A stretch of DNA of 20,857 nt from CAIWHR01 sp039915505. Lineage in GTDB: Bacteria; Pseudomonadota; Gammaproteobacteria; Burkholderiales; Casimicrobiaceae. Position numbers and translations under genes: made by a program. Where the stretch lies: NCBI GenBank assembly GCA_039915505.1, contig JBDSND010000191.1, forward strand, positions 1 to 20,857. The letters run 5' to 3'. Of this stretch, positions 6,751-13,941 are shown piece by piece. Below the pieces are notes generated by a model. That model worked only from the letters and a program-made list of their open reading frames with translations, was not told the DNA's origin and made no database searches. Position 1 is the first letter of the stretch; the number at the start of each line of letters is the position of its first letter.

Positions 6751-9132
6751 TCACACCACCCGCCGCAGTGTCGGATCCTTGCCGCCGGCGCGCGATGCCG
6801 TGGTGCGCATCCAGTTGGGGACGTCCTCCGGGATCATCGGGCGGCTGAGATGGTAGCCCTGCACCATGTCGCAACCGAGCGCGCGGAGGCGATCGAGTGT
6901 CGCCTCGTCCTCGACGCCCTCCGCGACTACGGAGAGGCCCATGTGGTGGGCGAGGTCGATCGTCGAGCGCACGATCACGGCATCGCTGGGGTCGCTCACC
7001 ATGCCCAGGACGAACGACTTGTCGATCTTGAGCTCGTGGAGCGGCAGCCGCCGCAGGTAAGCGAGCGATGAATACCCGGTTCCGTAGTCGTCGATCGCGA
7101 TCTTGCACCCCAGCGCGTGCAGTCGCTGCAGATTCTCAATGGCATGGCCGGGATCGTCGAGAATCGCGCTCTCGGTGATCTCCAGCGCGATCCAGCGCGC
7201 CGCGCACCCGTGCTGGTCGAGGAGTGCGGCAAATCGTTCGGGCAGCTCGCGGTCCATGAGGTCGCGCGCGGAGATGTTGATCGACACCGTCATCGCCAGT
7301 CCGTCGGCGCGCCACATGGCGCACTGACCGATCGCGCGGGCCAGCACCCACTGGGTGATCGCACGGATGTAGCCGGTCTGTTCAGCGAACGGGATGAACT
7401 CGGCGGGCGGTACCAGACCGCGCGTCGGATGCTGCCAGCGCACCAGCGCCTCCACACATAGCTGCGCATCGACCTTGAGGGAAACCTTCGGCTGATAGAC
7501 GAGCGTGAGCTGGTGCTGGTCCACCGCCTTGCGCAGATCGCCCATCAGCGACAGACGCTCGCTGCTGTGATCGTCGTAGCGCATGTCCCACATGGCGATG
7601 CCGGTGTTGTTGCGCTTTGCGGCGTACATCGCCACGTCGGCGTGACGCAAAAGGGTCGAGCGCTCGACTCCATGGTCGGGAAAAATGGCGATGCCGACGC
7701 TCGCGCGAACGTCGACGAGATGCCCGTCGAGCGTCATGGGCGCTTCCAGTGACCGGCAGATCGCGCGCGCCACCGCCTCGCCCTGCGCGGGTCCCTCGCC
7801 AGGCATCAGCACGGCGAATTCGTCACCGCCGAGGCGCGCGACGATACTCGCCTGGCCCTTGACGACATACGTGAGGCGGATGGCAACTTCGCGCAGCAGC
7901 AGGTCCCCGATCGAATGGCCCAGGGTATCGTTCACGTCTTTGAAGTGATCGAGGTCCATCAGGATCACCGCGACCGGCTTGCGCGCCTCGACAGCCTCGG
8001 CGAGCGCTTCCTCGAGCCGCTCGATGTAGAGCGCCCGGTTGGGAAGTCCTGTCAGAGTGTCGCGATAGGCCAGATCCATGATGCGTGATTCGCGCGACGC
8101 GATGCGTTCTTGCATGCTCCGGAATGCCGCCGCGAGATCGCCGATCTCCCGCGTCTGCGCTTTCGGAGGCGCTGCGGAATAGTCGCCCGACGCGATCCGC
8201 CGCGCCACCACAGCGAGCTCACGGACCGGGCGGGCGATGCCGCGGGCCAAGAACAGGCTAGCCAGGATGGAGATGATCGCTGCGACGGCGAATACCACGG
8301 CCAACTGCACCTGCAATCGGCGGAACGGCTCGAGCGCGGCCGATACCGGCTGCTGGAGCACCGCGTACACGGCATCGTCAGTGTGGGCGGGCAGCGCCAT
8401 CACCCGCGTCACGACGTCCTCGTCGGCCGCGGCATTACCCTTCTCGTCCGGGTACGCGAAGCGATTGCCGGCGAGCTGGTCGACAAGCGCGGCTTGCGCG
8501 CCGGGCTTGAGGGTCGTGCCCTGAAGCTTCCACTTTCCCCCCTCGAGGTGGCTCACGAACGAAACCTCCATCCGCATGAGGGCGCGCATCTGCGTGGCGA
8601 TTGCGTTGTCGACCGGGATTCCCACGGCGATCCATGCCAGCGGCTGGGCCGCGAGCACCGGCACGATCACGAGCTGGTAGAGTTGGCCGCGGATGACCAC
8701 GATCGCCGACGCTTGGCGGCGTGCCTGCGCATCCGCCAGGAGCCGTGGAAACAGGAACGGCTCGTTGACCCCGGCGTCGATGGTGTCGGCGATGACGTGC
8801 TCGTCGAGCCCGATTAGCATGGTCAGGGCGGCATCGATGCGCTTGCCGTGGCTTGCCAGCACCGACGCGATCATGCCCTTGTTGTTGGTTGCGATCGCGT
8901 CGCGAAAGGCATAGTCCGCCGAGAGCAACCGGGCGCCCTGCGCCAGCCGTTGCCGATCCTGCTCGAGCAGGCGATGGAACAGCTGGCCGCCGGCGACCAG
9001 CTCGTCACCGATGCTCTTGCGCGCGGCCGACACCCCGACCGTGTTGATAACTACAAACGTGCCGACCTGCATTACCAGCAGCAAGGCTAGGAACAGCGCA
9101 ACGATGCGGGTCTGCAGGGTGCGGGACGTCAT
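6751..9132 (-). CDS. Membrane sensor diguanylate cyclase/phosphodiesterase (GGDEF-EAL)
   Basis: A 793-residue cyclic-di-GMP protein. Membrane helices lie at about 9-33 and 274-297 and bracket a periplasmic sensor of about 240 residues (cache-like in size and layout; subfamily not identified). A HAMP segment follows at about 298-350, GGDEF at about 352-515 and EAL at about 530-775. The cyclase signature RLGGDEF is intact (435-439). The autoinhibitory RxxD site normally found five residues before GGDEF is absent (GQAS is there). The EAL side keeps EALVRW (561-566), the NISARDL Asn, the EITES Glu, DDYGTGYSSL, the KIDKSF Lys and VAEGVE, so it should hydrolyse c-di-GMP. It is convergent with the GMC gene and transcribed alone. 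No clear Shine-Dalgarno is seen before the ATG at 9132. Confidence 0.95.
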   Translation of the reverse strand: MTSRTLQTRIVALFLALLLVMQVGTFVVINTVGVSAARKSIGDELVAGGQLFHRLLEQDRQRLAQGARLLSADYAFRDAIATNNKGMIASVLASHGKRIDAALTMLIGLDEHVIADTIDAGVNEPFLFPRLLADAQARRQASAIVVIRGQLYQLVIVPVLAAQPLAWIAVGIPVDNAIATQMRALMRMEVSFVSHLEGGKWKLQGTTLKPGAQAALVDQLAGNRFAYPDEKGNAAADEDVVTRVMALPAHTDDAVYAVLQQPVSAALEPFRRLQVQLAVVFAVAAIISILASLFLARGIARPVRELAVVARRIASGDYSAAPPKAQTREIGDLAAAFRSMQERIASRESRIMDLAYRDTLTGLPNRALYIERLEEALAEAVEARKPVAVILMDLDHFKDVNDTLGHSIGDLLLREVAIRLTYVVKGQASIVARLGGDEFAVLMPGEGPAQGEAVARAICRSLEAPMTLDGHLVDVRASVGIAIFPDHGVERSTLLRHADVAMYAAKRNNTGIAMWDMRYDDHSSERLSLMGDLRKAVDQHQLTLVYQPKVSLKVDAQLCVEALVRWQHPTRGLVPPAEFIPFAEQTGYIRAITQWVLARAIGQCAMWRADGLAMTVSINISARDLMDRELPERFAALLDQHGCAARWIALEITESAILDDPGHAIENLQRLHALGCKIAIDDYGTGYSSLAYLRRLPLHELKIDKSFVLGMVSDPSDAVIVRSTIDLAHHMGLSVVAEGVEDEATLDRLRALGCDMVQGYHLSRPMIPEDVPNWMRTTASRAGGKDPTLRRVV

Positions 9133-9793
9133 AAGTTGCGGCTGGCGACGGTCATCGGCTGACGCGGCAAGTCACATCCGGCGCGTCGACGGCAGCTGTG
9201 CACCGGTCCTGGCGAAGCATCGGTCGTTCGCGGCGGCTGTTCCGCAGCAGCGGGTCCTGCCGAATATGAGCCCTTGGGACTGCGTACGCGGAATTGCGGG
9301 CGAATCTCCCTTCATTTCGGAAGAGCGCGGGACTGCGGGGAGTGACACGATCGGCACCTCGGTCGCACCGGTTGGGCTGGGGATTGCCCTATAAGCAAAT
9401 TGCCTGCCCAGATAGGTCTGTGGCCGACGAATTGCTGAAAGACATCCACCGACCTTCCCCCTTTACTGAAGTGGTGACGCTCCTCTCCTCCTTCGTCACC
9501 CTTCCTTTTATGATGCGTCGCCGGCAGACGCCCGCGATCCACCCGCGGCGCAGCCGAGCCGGCAAGCCGGCAACCCGCCGCGCCGCACGGCGCGCACCTG
9601 GCAACCGGACCCGTCGGCCGCGAAGGCGCCGGGCCGGCCCGGTTGGACAAATCGCGAGGCACTCGTTTTCCGCTCGCCCGTCCCGGAACTTCGGCCGTCG
9701 CAATGAGCCATAATACCGCATGCATATGCGGTAATCGAGCCCAACCGGCCTCACCGGCGGTGTTCCGCCGCCTCCGCCTCCCCCGGATTCGCC
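9133..9793. other. 661-bp intergenic stretch between divergent genes, no convincing gene
   Basis: This separates the GGDEF-EAL start from the radical SAM start. Frames crossing it are Arg/Ala/Pro-rich and lack ribosome sites and family features. It contains a perfect GC palindrome (CCGGGCCGGCCCGG, 9629-9642), a GC hairpin (CGCGCCG 9579-9585 with CGGCGCG 9588-9594), and the operator-like site at 9714-9733. I see no tRNA or recognisable ncRNA. Confidence 0.5.
9711..9733 (+). promoter_or_regulatory. Candidate -10 and operator-like palindrome ahead of the radical SAM gene
   Basis: TAATAC at 9711-9716 is a good -10 candidate, without a good -35. It overlaps an inverted repeat, TACCGCAT (9714-9721) and ATGCGGTA (9726-9733), separated by GCAT. 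The site lies about 60 bp before the radical SAM start, a suitable position for repression of the repair cassette. It does not match the LexA patterns I know (CTG-N10-CAG or GTTC-N7-GTTC types). Confidence 0.4.
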
Positions 9794-11008
9794 ATGGACC
9801 TACGAACCAAGCTTTCACTGCTCGCCGACGCTGCCAAATACGACGCTTCGTGCGCCAGCAGTGGCGGCGCACGACGCAGCTCCACGCCCTCCAGCGGCCT
9901 TGGGTCGGTTACCGGTTCGGGGATCTGCCACAGCTATGCGCCCGATGGGCGATGCATCTCGTTGCTGAAGATCCTGCTTACCAACTTCTGCGTGTACGAC
10001 TGCCAGTACTGCATCAACCGGCGCTCGAGCAACGTGCGCCGCGCCCGTTTCTCGGTCGCCGAGGTCGTGAATCTCACCCTCGACTTTTATCGCCGCAACA
10101 CCATTGAGGGCTTGTTCCTATCGTCGGGCATCATTCAATCGCCCGAGTACACGATGGAGCAGCTCGTCGCGGTCGCGCGAACGTTGCGGGAGGACCACGA
10201 CTTTCGCGGCTACATCCATTTGAAGACCATTCCTGACGTCGATGCCCGACTGATTGCTGAAGCGGGCCGCTATGCCGATCGCCTGTCGGTCAACATCGAG
10301 TTGCCGACGGCCGCGAGCCTCCACGCGTTGGCGCCGGAAAAGAACGTGCACACCATCAAGCTCGCCATGGGGGCGATCCGAAGTCTCCGCGACGAAGCCG
10401 GATCGGACAAGCGCGCCCCGCGCTTCGCACCCGCCGGCCAGAGCACCCAGGTGATCGTCGGCGCCGATCCATCCACCGACGCCGCCATCCTCGACACGGC
10501 GGAGACCCTGTATGCGTCGTACCGGCTGAAGCGCGTTTACTATTCCGCGTTCAGCCCCATTCCGGACGCCTCGCGTCGCCTGCCCGCCAAGCCACCGCCG
10601 CTGGTGCGCGAGCACCGCCTCTACCAAGCCGATTGGCTTATGCGCTTCTACGGCTTCGACGCGAGGGAGATCCTGACTCCCGAATCGCCGAATCTCGACC
10701 TCGAGATCGATCCGAAGCTCGCCTGGGCGCTTGCCCATCGGGACCGCTTTCCCGTGGACGTCAATCGCGAGGATCGGGAGATGCTGCTGCGCGTCCCCGG
10801 TATCGGCGTGCGCAACGTCAAGCGGATTCTCGCGATGCGCAGAAAGCGCGCGCTGCGCTATGCCGACCTGGTCAAGTTGCGCTGTGATCTCCCTAAGGCA
10901 AGAGCTTTCGTGGTGACGGCCGATTACGTCCCGCGCGGGCCCGAGCCCGCGTCGGCTGACCTGCGCCCGGGGCTTGCCCGCTCGCCCGAGCAGCTCGCGC
11001 TACTGTAA
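9794..11008 (+). CDS. Putative DNA modification/repair radical SAM protein (UDG-linked family)
   Basis: A 404-residue radical SAM enzyme. The cluster-binding motif CVYDCQYC (C66, C70, C73) would hold the 4Fe-4S cluster that cleaves S-adenosylmethionine. The segment LSSGIIQSPEYTMEQLV and the IHLKTIPDVD strand follow the TIM-barrel pattern. A helix-hairpin-helix DNA-binding segment lies near residues 331-365 (LLRVPGIGVRNVKRILAMRR), unusual for radical SAM proteins and indicative of DNA contact. The family is known as the radical SAM protein linked to UDG (TIGR03916 by recollection), and the next gene is the expected partner. The reaction catalysed is not established. The ATG at 9794 is followed by MDLRTKLSLLADAAKYDASC, a typical family start. 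The downstream start lies 4 bases after its stop. Confidence 0.92.
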   Translation: MDLRTKLSLLADAAKYDASCASSGGARRSSTPSSGLGSVTGSGICHSYAPDGRCISLLKILLTNFCVYDCQYCINRRSSNVRRARFSVAEVVNLTLDFYRRNTIEGLFLSSGIIQSPEYTMEQLVAVARTLREDHDFRGYIHLKTIPDVDARLIAEAGRYADRLSVNIELPTAASLHALAPEKNVHTIKLAMGAIRSLRDEAGSDKRAPRFAPAGQSTQVIVGADPSTDAAILDTAETLYASYRLKRVYYSAFSPIPDASRRLPAKPPPLVREHRLYQADWLMRFYGFDAREILTPESPNLDLEIDPKLAWALAHRDRFPVDVNREDREMLLRVPGIGVRNVKRILAMRRKRALRYADLVKLRCDLPKARAFVVTADYVPRGPEPASADLRPGLARSPEQLALL

Positions 11009-11012
11009 AGCC

Positions 11013-12446
11013 GTGGAATTCTCGGCATGGCGGGCGACCGCTCGCGCGCTGCTCGCCGCCGGGGTCGAGCCCGGCGACGTGAACTGGGCGGACTCTCACC
11101 AGGTCTCGCTGTTCGCCCCGCCCGTTTCCGAGACGGTGCACCAGCCAATGCAGGGGGACGCGCGCCCGCGCGTTCCCGCACGGCTGCTGCCGGTGCTGGA
11201 AGACGTGTTCTGCCACCGTGGCGATCGCCGCCTCGCGCTGATGTACCGGGTACTCTGGCGAGCCGTGCACGGCGAGTCGGCGCTGCTCGACGACACCACC
11301 GACGACGACGTGCTACCCCTGCTGCAGATGCAACGCGATGTGCGTCGCGACAGCCACAAGATGACGGCGTTCGTGCGCTTTCGGGAAGTCAAGGGCGACG
11401 TCGACGCGGAATCGCGCTGGCTTGCTTGGTACGAGCCCTTGCACCACATCCTGCGGCGCATGGCACCGTTCTTCGTGAAGCGCTTCGCCACGATGGCGTG
11501 GACGATCGCGACTCCCGACGGCACCGCGACCTGGGATCGTGCCACGCTGCGCGTCCTGCCTCCGGATGGATCGCATGGGCCACCTCCCGAGGACGCCGGC
11601 GAGGACCTGTGGCTTGCGTACTATCGCTCGATTTTCAATCCTGCGCGGCTCAACGTACGCGCGATGCAGAAGGAGATGCCGCAAAAGTACTGGCGCAATC
11701 TTCCCGAGGCGCGGCTCATTCCCGGGCTCATCGCGGGAGCCGCGAAGCAGGCGGGGACGATGGTGGAACGTGCACCGCGCGTGATCGCGCCGCCGGCCGC
11801 ACGCGTCCGCACGACACGGGCAACCTCGACGCCACCGGCATCGAACGTCCCCGCCGGACGCGAGGATCTCGCCGACTGCCGCCGTTGCCCGCTATGGGAG
11901 CGCGCCACCCAGGCAGTGCGCGGTGCCGGCCCCGGCGACGCGCGCCTGATGCTGGTGGGCGAGCAGCCGGGCGACGAGGAAGACCTGCAGGGAACGCCCT
12001 TCATCGGTCCCGCCGGCCAGCTCCTGCGGCGGGCGCTTGCCGACGCGCAGATTGCCATCGACCAGGTGTACGTCACCAACGCGGTGAAGCACTTCAGCTG
12101 GGAGCCACGCGGCAAGCGGCGCATTCACAAGACGCCCGGACAACGCGCCATCGACGCCTGCCGCAGCTGGCTGGACGACGAGATCGGCCGCGTGCGTCCC
12201 GCGGTGATCGTCGCACTGGGCACCACGGCACTGAGGGCGCTGGTGCGCGAGCGCCTGGCCATCGGCGAGGCCCGCACGAGCATCCTCCGCCATCACAGCG
12301 GTGCCCAGGTGATCGCCACGTACCATCCCGCCGCCGTACTGCGGGCCGTCGACGATGCAACCGCTCGCACGCTTCGCCTCACGCTCATGGCCGACCTGCG
12401 ACACGCGGCCGTTCAGTCGAGGACGACGCACACACGTTCGGTATAG
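11013..12446 (+). CDS. udgX: DUF4130-UdgX fusion: uracil-DNA binding/cross-linking protein
   Basis: A 477-residue protein with two parts. Residues about 1-250 match the DUF4130 family (probable DNA metabolism protein; ALMYRVLWRAVHG, HKMTAFVRFRE, then an FVKRFATMAWTIATPDG core). Residues about 282-470 form a family 4-like uracil-DNA glycosylase domain: GEQPGDEEDLQGTPFIGPAG (316-335), the UdgX-specific loop GKRRIHKTP (367-375) and the ATYHPAA motif (435-441). In UdgX proteins the His of the KRRIH loop (H372 here) attacks the sugar after uracil excision and stays covalently bound to DNA. C289, C292 and C383 are plausible cluster ligands. A low-complexity Pro/Thr/Arg linker joins the parts. GTG 11013 is preferred; an in-frame TTG at 10974 would overlap the previous gene and add 13 residues. 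Coupled with the radical SAM gene. Confidence 0.92.
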   Translation: MEFSAWRATARALLAAGVEPGDVNWADSHQVSLFAPPVSETVHQPMQGDARPRVPARLLPVLEDVFCHRGDRRLALMYRVLWRAVHGESALLDDTTDDDVLPLLQMQRDVRRDSHKMTAFVRFREVKGDVDAESRWLAWYEPLHHILRRMAPFFVKRFATMAWTIATPDGTATWDRATLRVLPPDGSHGPPPEDAGEDLWLAYYRSIFNPARLNVRAMQKEMPQKYWRNLPEARLIPGLIAGAAKQAGTMVERAPRVIAPPAARVRTTRATSTPPASNVPAGREDLADCRRCPLWERATQAVRGAGPGDARLMLVGEQPGDEEDLQGTPFIGPAGQLLRRALADAQIAIDQVYVTNAVKHFSWEPRGKRRIHKTPGQRAIDACRSWLDDEIGRVRPAVIVALGTTALRALVRERLAIGEARTSILRHHSGAQVIATYHPAAVLRAVDDATARTLRLTLMADLRHAAVQSRTTHTRSV

Positions 12447-12461
12447 CAACCCCTGTAGTGG

Positions 12462-12495
12462 TCGACCGGCGTCGAGTGCCACGGTGACCGGTCGA
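12462..12495. terminator. Candidate bidirectional stem-loop between convergent genes
   Basis: TCGACCGG (12462-12469) is perfectly complementary to CCGGTCGA (12488-12495), with an 18-base loop. It occupies most of the 56-bp gap between the udgX stop and the enolase-superfamily stop. There is no T-run, so intrinsic termination is uncertain. Confidence 0.4.
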
Positions 12496-12502
12496 GGGCT
12501 GC

Positions 12503-13597
12503 TCAAGCTGCGTACGCACCCACCGCCTTCTCATCCCACGTAATCCCGTTTCCCGGACGATCCGGTATGACCAAATGGCTGTCGACAATCGCGAACGGCT
12601 CGGCGAGAATCGTCACCGCCCAGTCGACGTATTCCAGCCAATGGCACGTGGGCGTGACCGCGAGCAGGTGACCACTCACCTCGGGAAAGAGATGCGATGA
12701 CATCTCCAGGCCAGCGCCGTGGGCAAGCGCGGCGGCGCGCATCCAGCCCGTCACGCCGCCAATGCGCTGCACGTCGGGCATGACGAAGTCGGACGCTCCC
12801 AGCGCAATCGCCTGGGCCATCTGCTCGGGGCCGATGAAGTTCTCGCCGATCTGGATAGGGGTCGCCACCGCCGCGGCAACGCGCGCGCAGCCCGGCAGAT
12901 CGTCGGCGCGCACCGGTTCCTCGATCCACAGGAGCCCGCCCTCTTCGTCGAGCATTTGCCCGCGACGGATCGCCTCGCTGACGGTCAGCGCCTGATTGAA
13001 GTCGCACATCAGCGTCACGTCCGGTCCGATCGCCCCTTTGACCGCGCGCACCGCAGCGAGATCGTCCTTTGCGTCCGAGCGTCCGAGCCGGACCTTGACA
13101 GCGTCGAAGCCCTCCTTCACCAGGTGCTCGGCTTCCCGGGCCAAGGCGGGCGCCGCCATGATGCCGAGCCCCTTGGAGTTGTAGGCGCGCACCGGCCGCG
13201 GCGTCCCGCCCAGCACCTGAACCAGCGGCTGGCCGAGGTACTGTGCATGCGCATCCCAGACCGCCATGTCTAGACCCGACAACGCCAACAGCACCATGTT
13301 GTGAACGCCGAACAGCGCGTACTTTTTCCGGATCTTCCGATCGATCTCGAACGGCGACAGGGCGTCACCTTCAACCATGGCACCCATCGCCTCCATCAAG
13401 GCCGCGATCGGGCGCAAGTTCGCGGGTGAGAACGCCACGACATAGGCGTGACCGGTCACACCGTCCGACGTCGCCACATCGATCAGGACCAGCGACGCAG
13501 TAGTCAGCACCCCGTTGCTGGTCTGGAGCGGGAGGGGCATCGGGACATTGACACTGCGCAACCGGACATTGCGCACGGTAGGAATCTCGTGTGACAT
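12503..13597 (-). CDS. Enolase superfamily enzyme, mandelate racemase/muconate-lactonizing type
   Basis: A 364-residue protein with the full MR fold. Active-site elements in order: VKVR (K168-x-R170, where mandelate racemase has KxK), CDFNQ (D199 metal ligand, N201), WIEEP (E226), QIGEN (E252), MPDVQRIGG (D275 of the Asp-His dyad), SSHLFPE (H302) and LEYVDW (E322). The three acidic metal ligands and the His/Asp dyad are intact, so it should bind Mg2+ and abstract the alpha-proton of a carboxylate, giving racemisation or acid-sugar dehydration. I chose ATG 13597 because AGGAG (13609-13605) lies seven bases upstream and MSHEIPTVRNVRLRSV is a typical family start; the frame's upstream extension runs through the tandem repeat and is spurious. 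It is divergent from ppc and convergent with udgX. Substrate unknown. Confidence 0.93.
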   Translation of the reverse strand: MSHEIPTVRNVRLRSVNVPMPLPLQTSNGVLTTASLVLIDVATSDGVTGHAYVVAFSPANLRPIAALMEAMGAMVEGDALSPFEIDRKIRKKYALFGVHNMVLLALSGLDMAVWDAHAQYLGQPLVQVLGGTPRPVRAYNSKGLGIMAAPALAREAEHLVKEGFDAVKVRLGRSDAKDDLAAVRAVKGAIGPDVTLMCDFNQALTVSEAIRRGQMLDEEGGLLWIEEPVRADDLPGCARVAAAVATPIQIGENFIGPEQMAQAIALGASDFVMPDVQRIGGVTGWMRAAALAHGAGLEMSSHLFPEVSGHLLAVTPTCHWLEYVDWAVTILAEPFAIVDSHLVIPDRPGNGITWDEKAVGAYAA

Positions 13598-13732
13598 GCT
13601 TCGGCTCCTGACATCAGGTTGGGTCGCGATCTGCCGGAAACACCGGCGATGGTTGCGGGGCAGCAGCGCAGCCAAGCGCGGCGCAGGCCCGCGCGTACCA
13701 CCGACCTGCACCAGGACGGGCCAATGCTCCCT

Positions 13733-13867
13733 TCTGGTTCGCCACTTGACGCGCCGTCCATCTGGTTCGCCACTTGACGCGCCGTCCATCTGGTTCGTCT
13801 CTTGACGCGCCGTCCATCTGGTTCGTCTCTTGACGCGCCGTCCATCTGGTTCCTCTCTTGACGCGCC
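13733..13867. repeat. Tandem repeat, about five 28-bp units, in the divergent spacer
   Basis: Units begin at 13733, 13761, 13789, 13817 and 13845 with exact 28-bp spacing; the last diverges after 13867. The shared core is TTGACGCGCCGTCCATCTGG. A five-base block differs by unit: GCCAC in 1-2, GTCTC in 3-4, CTCTC in 5, so neighbours are most alike, as expected for unit-by-unit duplication. There are no spacers, so this is not CRISPR. Because 28 is not a multiple of 3 the array cannot code a periodic peptide. It lies within the 344-bp gap between the enolase-superfamily start and the ppc start; the rest of that gap has no gene. Each unit carries a TTGACG on the plus strand. Confidence 0.9.
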
Positions 13868-13905
13868 CATCACGTCCTGACCGCGCCGTCGGGCACGCAA
13901 AGGCA

Positions 13906-13911
13906 TATTAT
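13906..13911 (+). promoter_or_regulatory. Possible -10 box of ppc
   Basis: TATTAT lies 30 bp before the ppc ATG and shortly after the tandem repeat. I see no matching -35 at normal spacing, so this is tentative. Confidence 0.25.
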
Positions 13912-13941
13912 CCGGAGGGACGCCGTCACGCACCGGAAGCC

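Noticed and set aside
13733..13867. CRISPR array
   Set aside because: Units are directly adjacent with no unique spacers, and no cas genes are present.
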